Below are positions 16,237 to 24,224 of a stretch of DNA of 64,000 nucleotides, piece after piece. The stretch covers positions 42,281 to 106,280 of the forward strand of contig CALAMG010000038.1 of NCBI GenBank assembly GCA_937925715.1, written 5' to 3'. Numbering within the stretch: position 1 is the first letter of the stretch; each line of letters opens with the position of its first letter. This DNA is from an uncultured Collinsella sp. Lineage in GTDB: Bacteria; Actinomycetota; Coriobacteriia; Coriobacteriales; Coriobacteriaceae. The position numbers were made by a program, and so were the translations under genes. The notes under the pieces were generated by a model. That model searched no databases, was not told the DNA's origin, and saw only the letters and a program-made list of their open reading frames with translations.

Positions 16237-16255
16237 TTGTTCTATATTGTTCTAT
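16237..16255. promoter_or_regulatory. candidate GntR operator (site 2) upstream of SIS paralogue 1
   Basis: TTGTTCTATATTGTTCTAT matches site 1 at 15 or more positions, including both GTTCTAT halves. It ends 10 bp before the GntR gene 3' end. Confidence 0.5.
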
Positions 16256-16264
16256 CTGTGGACG

Positions 16265-17020
16265 TTAGATGTCGAAGACGTAACGCGAGCCCACGATCTT
16301 TTGGCGGCCGAGCAGCAAGGGGCGCTCGTCCTCATCGGTAAAGTACGCCTCCATATAGAAGAGCGGCTCGCCGACCGGCACCTCCAGCAGTGGGGCCGCT
16401 TGAGCATCGGCAAGCGCAATCTCCACGGTGCAGGGGTCGGACTTGAGCGGCGCACGGCCCGAATGCTCGGCAACGAGCGCAAAGATTGAGTTATCGGTGA
16501 GGTCCTTGTCGGCAAGCGTCTGCAGGTAGGGATGGTCGGCGAGCACAAAGGCGTTGTTCTCGAGCATGACAGGGACGCCGTCGGCTGTGCGCACGCGTTC
16601 GACCACGATAAGCTCGCAGCCGGGCTCCACGCCAAAGAACGCCGCATCCTCGTGCGTTGCCGCGACCACCGTGCGCGACACCAGACGCGCACCCGGCACC
16701 ATGTCGTTGGCAGCACAACCCTCAGTAAAGCTCTGGACGTCACCCTTCTGGCGAATCTTGCGCTTGAGCTTGGGGGCGCACACAAAGGTACCCCTCCCCT
16801 GCTGGCGGTTGAGATATCCCGCACGCGACAGCTCCTCGATGGCGCGGCGCACGGTGACGCGTCCCACGCCGTAAGACTTCGCGAGCTCCATCTCGGAAGG
16901 AATGCGCGAGCCGGCCGCGTACACGCCGCGCGCGATCTCGCCCTTCAGATCGTCCATGACCTGCTGGTACAGCGGCACGGCGGACACGTCAGTACGGTCG
17001 GTCTTGCTATCGAAAGCCAT
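16265..17020 (-). CDS. GntR/HutC-family regulator (UTRA effector domain)
   Basis: Protein of 251 aa. The N-terminal winged helix (VPLYQQVMDDLKGEIARGVY, IPSEMELAKSYGVGRVTVRR, YLNRQQGRGTFV) is followed from about residue 95 by a UTRA ligand-binding domain (GCELIVVERVRTADGVPVMLENN, ... PLFYMEAYFTDEDERPLLLG). The C-terminal YFTDEDERPLLLGRQKIVGSRYVFDI resembles UTRA regulators that sense sugar phosphates. Its ATG follows the recQ stop by two bases, so it is probably translated from a recQ-gntR message. It likely controls the SIS gene downstream. Confidence 0.9.
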   Translation of the reverse strand: MAFDSKTDRTDVSAVPLYQQVMDDLKGEIARGVYAAGSRIPSEMELAKSYGVGRVTVRRAIEELSRAGYLNRQQGRGTFVCAPKLKRKIRQKGDVQSFTEGCAANDMVPGARLVSRTVVAATHEDAAFFGVEPGCELIVVERVRTADGVPVMLENNAFVLADHPYLQTLADKDLTDNSIFALVAEHSGRAPLKSDPCTVEIALADAQAAPLLEVPVGEPLFYMEAYFTDEDERPLLLGRQKIVGSRYVFDI

Positions 17021-17022
17021 CG

Positions 17023-19002
17023 TTACGCTCCATCCCGCGCATGCTCGGACTCAAACTCTTCAATTGCCGCCATAATCTGCTCGCCAAAGGCGTCGGCTTT
17101 TTTCTCGCCAATGCCGTTGACCTGGATCAGCTCCTCGCGCGTCTGCGGGCGTAGGCGGCACAGGCCGCGCAGGGCCTTGTCGGAAAAGACCATATACGGC
17201 GCCATCTCCAGCTCCGCAGAGATCTCCTTGCGGAGGGCACGCAGGCGCTCGAACAGCTCGGCATCATCGCCCACGCGCGGGCGTTGATCCAGCTCGGCCT
17301 CCTCGCGCAGCAGATCCACCGCACGGCGAGCGCGGGCCGAGGCCTTGCGCTTGGACGCGCGACGCTTAACGGTAAAGGCAAACGTCTCATCCTCGACCTC
17401 GGTGGCACGCGGGCCCAGCCCCACGACCGGGTATTGCCCCTGCGAGGTGGCCAGATAGCCGCGGCCGCACAGCTGGCCGATGATGTCCTTGATGCGCCCG
17501 ACCGATTCGTTCGACAGCTCACCGTAGCCGCGGTCCTCGTCCAGATGCATCTGGCGAATGCGCTCGGTGTTGCCGCCGTGGAGCACATCGGCGATCAGCG
17601 ACTTGCCAAAGCGCATGGGACGCGTAGCCACATAGCGCACGGCGGCGCGGGCCATATCGGTGACGTCCTCGACCTCGAACTGCGTGAGGCAATTGCTGCA
17701 GTTGCCGCAGCCCTCGGCGTCGTCTGCGGTGCCGCCCGCAGCAGCCACAACCGCATGCTCGGCCGCGGCCTCGTCGCCAAAGTAGCGCAGCATGTATTCG
17801 CGCAGGCAGCCGGTGGTATTGCAGTAGCCCTCCATCTGGCTGAGCAGACGATATCGATTCTGGAGCGCCCACGCGCGCTGCTCGTCGTCGAGCGCCTCAT
17901 CGGCAGCATCGCCGCGGTCGATCAGAAAGCGGCGCATGCGAAAATCGTTGCCGTTCCACAGCAAGTAGCAGCTGGCCGGGTCGCCATCGCGGCCGGCGCG
18001 GCCCGCCTCCTGGTAGTAGGCTTCGATGCTCTCGGGCACGTTGTTGTGGATCACGTAGCGCACGTTGGGCTTGTCGATGCCCATGCCAAAGGCGTTGGTG
18101 GCAACCATCACCTGGATATCGTCGTCGATAAAGGCGCGCTGGCTTTGGCGACGGGCGTCGTTGCCCATGCCGGCATGGTAGCGGCCAACGCGAATGCCGC
18201 TGGGGCCCAGCGCCTCGGCAAGCTCGCCCGCCAGCGCATCGACCGTCTTGCGGGTCGAGCAATACACGATACCGCTCTCGCTCGAATGCGCGATCACATA
18301 GTCGCGCACCCAGGCAGTCTTGGCCTTGTCGCCCATCTCCTCGCAACCAAAGTAGAGATTCTTGCGATCGAAGCCCGTCACCACCGTCGCAGGGTTTTGC
18401 AGGCCGAGCATCTGCTGAATATCCGCACGCACGCGTTCGGTCGCCGTGGCGGTAAACGCCGCCACGATGGGGCGCTGCGGCAGGGAATCGATGAACTCAC
18501 GAATCTGCAGATAGGCGGGGCGGAAATCCTGACCCCATTGGCTTACGCAGTGGGCCTCGTCAATGGCCACGAGCGGCACGCCAATGCCGGCGGAACCCGC
18601 AGCCTCCTGCGCAAAGGCCAAAAAACGCGGCTCGAGCAAGCGCTCGGGCGCCACGTACATAAGCTGGTAGCGGCCCTCGCGCGCCCGCTTGAGCACGGTG
18701 TTTTGCTGGGCCGGAGTAAGGCTGGAGTTGAGATAGCTGGGTCGCGCACCCGCCGCGAGCAACGCACGGGTCTGGTCCTCCATAAGCGACAGCAGCGGAC
18801 TCACCACAAAGGTGATGCCGGGCAGCATGAGCGCGGGCACCTGGTAGCAAATGGACTTGCCGGCACCCGTGGGCATAACACCCAGCGCATCGCGACCGGC
18901 AAGGATCGCATCGACCATGCGGTCCTGTCCCGGGCGAAACGAGGTGTAGCCAAAATAGGCGCCGAGCGTGTCGAGCGCCATCTGCTGCATGCTATCGGTC
19001 AT
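17023..19002 (-). CDS. recQ: ATP-dependent DNA helicase RecQ
   Basis: Protein of 659 aa from ATG 19002 (AGGAAACC upstream). A 3'-5' superfamily 2 helicase for recombination and repair. Motif 0 FRPGQDRMVDAIL, Walker A MPTGAGKSICYQ, DEAH box (AIDEAHCVSQWGQDFRP), motif VI QEAGRAGRDGDPASCYLLW. The zinc-binding RQC Cys set follows (YCNTTGCLREYML, GCGNCSNC), and a C-terminal HRDC-like domain is present (FERLRALRKEISAELEMAPYMVF ... LIQVNGIGEKKADAFG). Length is normal. It overlaps functionally with a GntR gene two bases downstream, which is unusual for a repair gene. Confidence 0.97.
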   Translation of the reverse strand: MTDSMQQMALDTLGAYFGYTSFRPGQDRMVDAILAGRDALGVMPTGAGKSICYQVPALMLPGITFVVSPLLSLMEDQTRALLAAGARPSYLNSSLTPAQQNTVLKRAREGRYQLMYVAPERLLEPRFLAFAQEAAGSAGIGVPLVAIDEAHCVSQWGQDFRPAYLQIREFIDSLPQRPIVAAFTATATERVRADIQQMLGLQNPATVVTGFDRKNLYFGCEEMGDKAKTAWVRDYVIAHSSESGIVYCSTRKTVDALAGELAEALGPSGIRVGRYHAGMGNDARRQSQRAFIDDDIQVMVATNAFGMGIDKPNVRYVIHNNVPESIEAYYQEAGRAGRDGDPASCYLLWNGNDFRMRRFLIDRGDAADEALDDEQRAWALQNRYRLLSQMEGYCNTTGCLREYMLRYFGDEAAAEHAVVAAAGGTADDAEGCGNCSNCLTQFEVEDVTDMARAAVRYVATRPMRFGKSLIADVLHGGNTERIRQMHLDEDRGYGELSNESVGRIKDIIGQLCGRGYLATSQGQYPVVGLGPRATEVEDETFAFTVKRRASKRKASARARRAVDLLREEAELDQRPRVGDDAELFERLRALRKEISAELEMAPYMVFSDKALRGLCRLRPQTREELIQVNGIGEKKADAFGEQIMAAIEEFESEHARDGA

Positions 19003-19165
19003 GGTTTCCTAACGTCCAAGTCATCTGCCGCCGATTATACGCCGCCACGCGGACCGGTGCCGCACGGCTGTCGGCCACGGGCAACGCAATCCAAAAGGAA
19101 CGAGCGTGGGATTTTTGGACACTTTCCCAACGGCTAATCTCTTGACAAGCGCGCAAACGTCGCTG

Positions 19166-19292
19166 GTTGAGCATAAGTCAGCGAAAACGCCCCTAAGCGA
19201 GCAAGGTGACGTGAAAGAGGAGGGAAGCGTACTTCGGTACGCAACCGACGATTGAACGTCAGATTGCCGCTTAGGGGCGTTTGCAGCGTCGA
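19166..19292 (-). ncRNA. candidate structured RNA, family A copy 1 (3' of a GntR gene)
   Basis: On the minus strand an outer 15-bp stem (AAACGCCCCTAAGCG at 19185-19199 pairing with 19268-19282) encloses conserved sequence with an inner hairpin GCGTAC-CGAA-GTACGC and a middle stem TGACGT/ACGTCA. Copy 2 (32122-32253) keeps the single-stranded parts and the inner hairpin but has a different outer stem, so pairing is kept by compensating changes. An extra hairpin (GTTACGCGGTTT / AAACCGCGTAAC, 19296-19323) separates it from the GntR stop. Strand assignment is inferred from position downstream of a minus-strand gene. It could also be a DNA-level repeat. Confidence 0.55.
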
Positions 19293-19323
19293 GCCGTTAC
19301 GCGGTTTGGTAAAACCGCGTAAC

Positions 19324-20043
19324 TTACATGACCATAACGTAGCGCGATCCCACGTAGTACTGCTTACCCATCAAAACCGGCTCGTCATCGGGACCGGTAA
19401 AGCCGGCACGCAGGTTGAGCAGCGGATCGTGCGGAGCAATGCCCAGCTCGGCCGCCTGCTCGGCGTTAGCTCGAACGGCCTCGACCGTACGGTAGCCAAC
19501 CGAGACAATCGGCGTTCCGCCAACACGCTCGACCTCGGCAAAAATCGACTTGTCCTCAAGATCGGCCGTCAACAGCTCACGGTAGGCGTCAAACGGCACA
19601 AAGATGTTCTCCTCAAAGATGGGCTCGCCGTCGGCCGTACGCACGCGCTTGATATGCAGCAGCATCGCATCCTTCTGCAGGCCAAAGAACTCCATCTCGT
19701 TTTGGCGCGCCGGAACGATCTGGCGATCGATCACGTGCGCACCGGCCTTCATGCCGTTGCCGGCACACAGCGCGGTAAACGTCTGCAGCGTCGAGGCGTG
19801 AAACTGGCGGTTGATGTGCGGCGTGGAGACAAAGGTGCCGCGGCCCTGCTGCTTAACCAGGTAACCATCGGAGCACAGCTCCTCGACAGCGCGGCGCACC
19901 GTAATACGGCTCACCTCGTACTGCTCGGCTAGTTCAAGCTCGGACGGAATACGCTCCTTGGGTGCATAAACACCTTTCTCGATCGCATCCTTGATTTCGT
20001 CATAAATCTGCTGGTAAAGCGGTGCATTTTTGGGCGCAGGCAT
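19324..20043 (-). CDS. GntR/HutC-family regulator (UTRA), probably for the PTS operon
   Basis: Protein of 239 aa, close to the UTRA family norm. Winged helix: PLYQQIYDEIKDAIEKGVY, IPSELELAEQYEVSRITVRR, YLVKQQGRGTFVSTP. UTRA domain from about residue 90 (NEMEFFGLQKDAMLLHIKRV, TADGEPIFEENIFVPFDAYR, C-terminal GFTGPDDEPVLMGKQYYVGS). It is about 55% alike by eye to the regulator at 16265-17020. An ACGTATATAACGT site just upstream resembles the palindrome before the mannose-family PTS operon, suggesting that it regulates itself and that operon. Confidence 0.9.
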   Translation of the reverse strand: MPAPKNAPLYQQIYDEIKDAIEKGVYAPKERIPSELELAEQYEVSRITVRRAVEELCSDGYLVKQQGRGTFVSTPHINRQFHASTLQTFTALCAGNGMKAGAHVIDRQIVPARQNEMEFFGLQKDAMLLHIKRVRTADGEPIFEENIFVPFDAYRELLTADLEDKSIFAEVERVGGTPIVSVGYRTVEAVRANAEQAAELGIAPHDPLLNLRAGFTGPDDEPVLMGKQYYVGSRYVMVM

Positions 20044-20077
20044 ATCTGATCACTCTTATCAAAATAGCTAAATTTCT

Positions 20078-20096
20078 AATACGTATATAACGTCTA
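20078..20096. promoter_or_regulatory. candidate autoregulatory operator of the GntR gene
   Basis: AATACGTATATAACGTCTAG contains ACGT-ATATA-ACGT, related to AACGTCTTATACGTT in front of the PTS operon (26011-26025) and to ACGTTATAGTCGTTATATAC near 27285. Confidence 0.4.
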
Positions 20097-20137
20097 GTTT
20101 CATGTTACCTCATATTGATAAAACGATACACCCTCCC

Positions 20138-20185
20138 TACCAAAAAGCGACAGCTTCATTTTGGTAGGTTTTATCTGGGCAAACG
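20138..20185. repeat. dispersed repeat family G, copy 3 (inverted)
   Basis: Its complement reads CGTTTGCCCAGATAAAACCT then ACCAAAATGAAGCTGTCGCT and TTTTGGTA, matching copies at 10415-10467 and 21438-21480 with few changes. Confidence 0.7.
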
Positions 20186-20264
20186 AGAGCCCTCGAAAGC
20201 AACGGGGCTTTCGGGGGGGGGCTCGTTCGGATGGGTTGCGCAGGACCGGCAAAATGCCAATACC

Positions 20265-21272
20265 CTACTTGCCGTCGTCCTGCTGCAGGCTGTCCTGTTC
20301 GCTGAGGCGCGCCTGCCTGCTGGCCATGCGTGCGGGCTTGTCGGGATCGGGAACGGCCGTGGGCATGGGCTCGTCGACATGACCGCCCCACCAGCCGCCC
20401 ACAAAGTTGAGCGTGTGGAACACGTTGATCACGGCGCCGGGATCAACGTCGCACACCAACTTGATAATGTCCTGGCTCTCGTAGGTCGAAACAACGGTGT
20501 TCAGCAGGTACATCTTTTCGCGGCTGTATCCGCCGACGACCTCGGCGCAGCTAATGCCGTGCTGAAAATGGTTTACGTAGGCAGTCATGACCTCGTCTGC
20601 CTTGCGCGTCGTAATCTGCAGCGTCACGCGATCGTAGCGACGATAGAAACTGTCGATGGTCTTGGTCGAAATAAACTGGAACACGATGGAATACGCCGCC
20701 TTGTCCCAGCCAAACATAAAGCCAAAGATCGCCAGGATAAAGCAGTTGAAACCAAAGATGACGCCCCAGATGGTCTTGCCCGTGTGGTTGGAAACCCACA
20801 GCGCGATAAAGTCGGTGCCGCCGGTGGATGCGCCGGATTTAAGTGCGATGGCAGCGCCCAGACCCGAGACCACGCCGCCAAAAATGATGAGCATGATCTT
20901 GTCGCCCAAAAATGGAGCGAAGTGAAAGACGTTGAGGAACAGCGACGAGAGCACGACCTGCATCATCGAGAAGATGACGAAGCGCTTGCTAATGCCGCTC
21001 CAGCATAGGAGCGCCACGGGGATGTTGAGCGCGAGCATACCGAGCGAAATGTCGATGTGAACGCCGCCCAGCGAGGTAACGCGATCGAGCAGGACCGCGA
21101 CGCCGGTAAGACCGCTCGGAAGCAGGTCGGCGGGCTGAATGAACGCCTGGATCAGAAATGTCTGGAGAACGGCGGAAATGGTGACCGCCACAGCAGTAAT
21201 GGCGCGGCGGACGATGGTGAGGCGGCCGAGCACGAGCACTCGGTCCGTGAGCTGATCGATGGCGTTCGCCAC
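20265..21272 (-). CDS. YitT-family membrane protein (DUF2179 C-terminus)
   Basis: Protein of 335 aa from GTG 21272 (GGGAG upstream). About five transmembrane segments fill residues 20-210 (for example IQPADLLPSGLTGVAVLLDRV, IIFGGVVSGLGAAIALKSGAS with the conserved STGGTDFIA). A cytoplasmic DUF2179 domain follows (RRYDRVTLQITTRKADEVMTAY ... GGYSREKMYLLNTVVS). A hydrophilic Pro/Asp-rich tail ends the protein. The family is widespread in Gram-positive bacteria; the biochemical role is not established. It is not obviously part of the neighbouring sugar loci. Confidence 0.9.
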   Translation of the reverse strand: MANAIDQLTDRVLVLGRLTIVRRAITAVAVTISAVLQTFLIQAFIQPADLLPSGLTGVAVLLDRVTSLGGVHIDISLGMLALNIPVALLCWSGISKRFVIFSMMQVVLSSLFLNVFHFAPFLGDKIMLIIFGGVVSGLGAAIALKSGASTGGTDFIALWVSNHTGKTIWGVIFGFNCFILAIFGFMFGWDKAAYSIVFQFISTKTIDSFYRRYDRVTLQITTRKADEVMTAYVNHFQHGISCAEVVGGYSREKMYLLNTVVSTYESQDIIKLVCDVDPGAVINVFHTLNFVGGWWGGHVDEPMPTAVPDPDKPARMASRQARLSEQDSLQQDDGK

Positions 21273-21395
21273 GTAGGCTCCCTTCGAAGGCAGATGTAGT
21301 TGTGGGGCATGTCCGCGATTGTAGCATGGAGCGTGCGGGGGCGCTTCAATTCACCCTCTCTCGACAACCATTAGAAGGACCGTGAGGCCGCTCAA

Positions 21396-21433
21396 AAGAA
21401 AAACGCCGTGAAGAGAGCGATCCCTTCACGGCG
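21396..21433 (-). terminator. terminator of the PTS/HAD operon
   Basis: Minus-strand hairpin CGCCGTGAAG / CTTCACGGCG followed by TTTTTC, 45 bp after the HAD stop codon. Confidence 0.8.
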
Positions 21434-21437
21434 AATT

Positions 21438-21480
21438 CGACGTTTGCCCAGATAAAACCTGCCAAAATAAACCTGTCCCT
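21438..21480. repeat. dispersed repeat family G, copy 2
   Basis: CGACGTTTGCCCAGATAAAA then CCTGCCAAAATAAACCTGTC and CCT. Forty-two of 43 bases match copy 1. It overlaps the stop codon of the HAD gene. Confidence 0.75.
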
Positions 21481-22108
21481 AAATGGCAGATAGGATGTCG
21501 GTCAGGTTGTCGATGACAACGTCGGCGGCGGACTGATCCAGGTTGACGCCCTCGTGCGGACGCAGCGCCAGGACGCGGGCGCCGGAGCGTTTGCCGGCCT
21601 CGATCCCCAAAGGCGAGTCCTCGATAACCAGGCACTCGGCAGGCTCCACCCCCAGCGCCTCCATGGCACGCAGGTAGATCTCGGGGTCGGGCTTAAACGC
21701 ACTGCACTCGTGACCGCTGATGGTGTAGTCCAGCACGTCGGCGATACCGGCAATCCCCACCAGCTCGTCAATGAGCTCGCGATAGGACGAGCTTGCGATG
21801 GCGCACTTCACGCCGCGCTCGTGCAGCTTGCGCATCACCGGCTCCGTCTGCTCGTTGAGCAGCTCGGCATACGGAACGGGATGGTCCGGGCTGTAGACCT
21901 GCTTGTACTCCACGCGCAGGCGCTCGCGCAGCTCAACATCGTCGGGCACCAGCGCCTTCCAAATGGCGGGCTCGTTAGACCCCGAAAGATCGGGGATCTC
22001 GTCAAAGTGAAAGCCCTTCTCTTCCATAAACGCCACGCGACGACGGTTGTAGAACCACTCGGTATCGACCAGCACGCCGTCCATGTCAAACAGCACTGCC
22101 TTGATCAT
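21479..22108 (-). CDS. HAD-superfamily phosphatase / phosphoglucomutase-like hydrolase
   Basis: Protein of 209 aa from ATG 22108 (AAGGAG upstream). HAD motifs: I DMDGVLVDTEWF, II SSSYRELIDEL (after KCAIA), III K in FKPDPEIYLRAM, IV VIEDSPLGIEAGKRSGARVLAL, with the helical cap of the beta-phosphoglucomutase-like subfamily. Such enzymes dephosphorylate or isomerise small sugar phosphates. It is the last gene behind the PTS and SIS genes but is separated from SIS paralogue 2 by a terminator hairpin, so it may be expressed less than the upstream genes. The substrate is probably a sugar phosphate. Confidence 0.85.
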   Translation of the reverse strand: MIKAVLFDMDGVLVDTEWFYNRRRVAFMEEKGFHFDEIPDLSGSNEPAIWKALVPDDVELRERLRVEYKQVYSPDHPVPYAELLNEQTEPVMRKLHERGVKCAIASSSYRELIDELVGIAGIADVLDYTISGHECSAFKPDPEIYLRAMEALGVEPAECLVIEDSPLGIEAGKRSGARVLALRPHEGVNLDQSAADVVIDNLTDILSAI

Positions 22109-22127
22109 ACGTATCTCCTTTCGATAG

Positions 22128-22161
22128 CAAAAAAGGGGACGGGGCGCAAACCCCATCCCCT
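22128..22161 (-). terminator. terminator after SIS paralogue 2
   Basis: Minus-strand AGGGGATGGGG / CCCCGTCCCCT stem with a six-base loop, then TTTTTTG. It sits between the SIS gene and the HAD gene. Confidence 0.85.
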
Positions 22162-22194
22162 CTCAATCAACCCGTAAGGTCTACTTACTTGTGA

Positions 22195-23178
22195 TTAGTA
22201 GGAAAGCTTCCACATGTAGCGACGCATGGTCAGCGGGTGCTGACGGGCCTCGGCGATCTGGTTGCCGTACTCGCGCATAACGGCGAGGTGCAGCAGCGGG
22301 TTGAAGTAGGTGACGACGCTCGCGGGCACGGCGTCAGCCAGGCCGTAGTCCTTGGAGTCGATCAGAGCGACCTTGGCGCCCATGCGCTCAAGGAAGGTGA
22401 GGGCGCGGGCGTCCATCGGACGGGTAGCGCCATCGGACATGAAGAAGACGTAGGGCTTACCCTCGGTGGAAACCTCGAACGGGCCGTGGAAGTACTCGCC
22501 GGTGTTGTAGGCGGCGGCGTCGATCCACTGCATCTCGGTGAACAGGAAGGCGGCGTGGGAGTAAGCCATCTTCTCGGAGGCACCAGAGGCCATGAAGTAA
22601 ATCATCTTGTCGTCCTTGAAGTCCTCAGCGAACTTCTTGGCGAGCTTCTTGCAGGACTGAGCAGCGTTCTCGCAGAGATCGAAGACGTTGGTGAGGCCGG
22701 TGATCATGTCGTCGTACTTGTCATAGCCCTCGGTCTGCTGAAGGATCTCGAGAGCAAGAGCGATGGCATAGCCGGGCTTCTCGCACTTGGCAGCGAAGTT
22801 GGCGTGGAAGCCGTGAACGATGACGTAGTCGGCGTCGACGGTCAGAGCGGAGCCAGCCTTGTTGGTGAGGGAGACGACCGGGCAGTTGTGCTTCTTGGCG
22901 GTCTTGTTGGCCTCGACGGTCTCGGGCGTGGAGCCACCGAGGGAGCAGGTGATCACGAAGGTGTGCTCGTTGACCCAGGAAGGCGTGTCGTAGTTGAACT
23001 CGTTAGCAGTGAAGATCTGAACGTTCAGCTTGTCCGTGTTGTTGGCCAGGAAGTACTTGGCGGGGTAAAGGTCGGACATGGAGGCGCCGCAGCCGACGAA
23101 AGCGACGCTGTGGATCTCGTGGTTGGACAGGACGTCAGCGACGATCTGCTTAGGGAGGTTAAGGTCGATCTCGTACAT
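22195..23178 (-). CDS. SIS-domain protein, FrlB-like deglycase (paralogue 2, PTS-linked)
   Basis: Protein of 327 aa. The start is ATG 23178 with AAAGGA nine bases upstream. SIS 1: SVAFVGCGASMSDLYPAKYFL and ITCSLGGSTPETVEANK; SIS 2: MIYFMASGASEKMAYSHAAF and NTGEYFHGPFEVSTEGK. The C-terminal RRYMWKLSY is shared with paralogue 3 (RRYMWKLDY). It lies in the same direction behind IIAB, IIC and IID, so it is the probable cytoplasmic enzyme acting on the 6-phosphate product of that PTS. This arrangement resembles fructoselysine/glucoselysine (frl/gfr) loci, but the actual substrate cannot be read from sequence. Confidence 0.84.
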   Translation of the reverse strand: MYEIDLNLPKQIVADVLSNHEIHSVAFVGCGASMSDLYPAKYFLANNTDKLNVQIFTANEFNYDTPSWVNEHTFVITCSLGGSTPETVEANKTAKKHNCPVVSLTNKAGSALTVDADYVIVHGFHANFAAKCEKPGYAIALALEILQQTEGYDKYDDMITGLTNVFDLCENAAQSCKKLAKKFAEDFKDDKMIYFMASGASEKMAYSHAAFLFTEMQWIDAAAYNTGEYFHGPFEVSTEGKPYVFFMSDGATRPMDARALTFLERMGAKVALIDSKDYGLADAVPASVVTYFNPLLHLAVMREYGNQIAEARQHPLTMRRYMWKLSY

Positions 23179-23269
23179 CTGACACATTCCTTTCAATTTT
23201 TGCGGCGCCACATTGCCGGGCGCTCGCAGGGTTACTGTGGTTTGGACCGAGTCGCCGGCCCGTTGAGGA

Positions 23270-23343
23270 TGCGACAAAGGGACTGTCCCATTGTCGCATG
23301 TTGGGGATGGAAGCCTGCCTGGGGTATGGGATGCCAGGCAGGC
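23270..23343 (-). terminator. two intercistronic hairpins between PTS IID and SIS paralogue 2
   Basis: TGCGACAAAGGGA pairs with TCCCATTGTCGCA (23270-23298), and GCCTGCCTGG pairs with CCAGGCAGGC (23313-23322 with 23334-23343). Neither has a long T run, so they may act as attenuators, RNA-processing or stability hairpins rather than full terminators. Confidence 0.55.
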
Positions 23344-23377
23344 CCCCGGGGGAAAGCGGTTAGGCGCTTAGTCGCGA

Positions 23378-24211
23378 CTAAGCCAGGATGCCGACCGCGG
23401 AGAGGGCGATGCCGCCCACAATGGCGATCACGAGAAGCCAACCGGTGTTGACGTTCTTCTTGATGAGCCAGTACATAAGGCCGGTGAGGCCAAGGGAGAT
23501 CATCTGGGGCATCATGCCGTCCAGGATATCCTGGATCACGACAGTGCCCTCAGCGAACTGCAGCGGGGTGGTGGCGCCGATCAGCGTAGCGATCATGCCG
23601 CCCACGGACATAAGACCCACGATGCCGCAGACATACATGAGCTTCTCCATGAGGTCGCCGCCCTGAAGCTTGCTCAGGTACTCGTGGCCGCCCTGATAGC
23701 CCATCTTGGCTGCGAACCAAGTGATCAGCACGGCGGGGACGATGGAGATGAGCATGGCCAGGATCGGGCCCATGATGGAGCCCTGCTGAGCCAGCTGAAC
23801 GCCCAGGCCAAAGGCGATAACGCGGATGGTGCCCTGGAAGAAGGAGTCACCGATGCCGGAAAGCGGACCCATGAGGGAGGTCTTGACCGCGTTGATCGAA
23901 TCGGGATCGAAGTTCTCGGGATCCTTGGCGTACTCCTCCTCCATGGAGGCGGCGAGGCCCAGGATGAAAGCGCTCGTCTGCGGGGTGCAGTTGTAGAACG
24001 CCATGTGACGGTGGTAAGCCTCTTTCTTAGCAGCGAGCTGCTTGGGGTCGGACTCATCCGGATAGAGGCGATCGAGCGTGGGAACCATGCCGTAGAGGAA
24101 GCCCATGTTCATCTGACGCTCGTAGTTCCAAGAGGCCTGGATGGCCCAGGAGCGCCAGAAGAACTGGCTGACCTTCTTGTTCAGGGACACGTCCTTGGTT
24201 GCGGTTGCCAT
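23378..24211 (-). CDS. PTS mannose/fructose/sorbose-family component IID
   Basis: Protein of 277 aa from ATG 24211 (AAGGAGG upstream); the frame is open 39 codons further but overlaps IIC. IID family signatures: FWRSWAIQASWNYERQMNMGFLYGMVPTLDRLYP at the N-terminus (shown in part elsewhere), ILGLAASMEEEYAKDP, SLMGPLSGIGDSFFQGT and several C-terminal membrane segments. With IIC it forms the sugar-translocating channel in the cytoplasmic membrane. It is coupled closely with IIC (13-bp gap). Confidence 0.95.
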   Translation of the reverse strand: MATATKDVSLNKKVSQFFWRSWAIQASWNYERQMNMGFLYGMVPTLDRLYPDESDPKQLAAKKEAYHRHMAFYNCTPQTSAFILGLAASMEEEYAKDPENFDPDSINAVKTSLMGPLSGIGDSFFQGTIRVIAFGLGVQLAQQGSIMGPILAMLISIVPAVLITWFAAKMGYQGGHEYLSKLQGGDLMEKLMYVCGIVGLMSVGGMIATLIGATTPLQFAEGTVVIQDILDGMMPQMISLGLTGLMYWLIKKNVNTGWLLVIAIVGGIALSAVGILA

Positions 24212-24224
24212 AGTGTGTTCCTCC

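Noticed and set aside
17284..19137. A 617-codon plus-strand frame opposite recQ
   Set aside because: It shadows recQ, has no recognisable motif and would run through the intergenic repeat.
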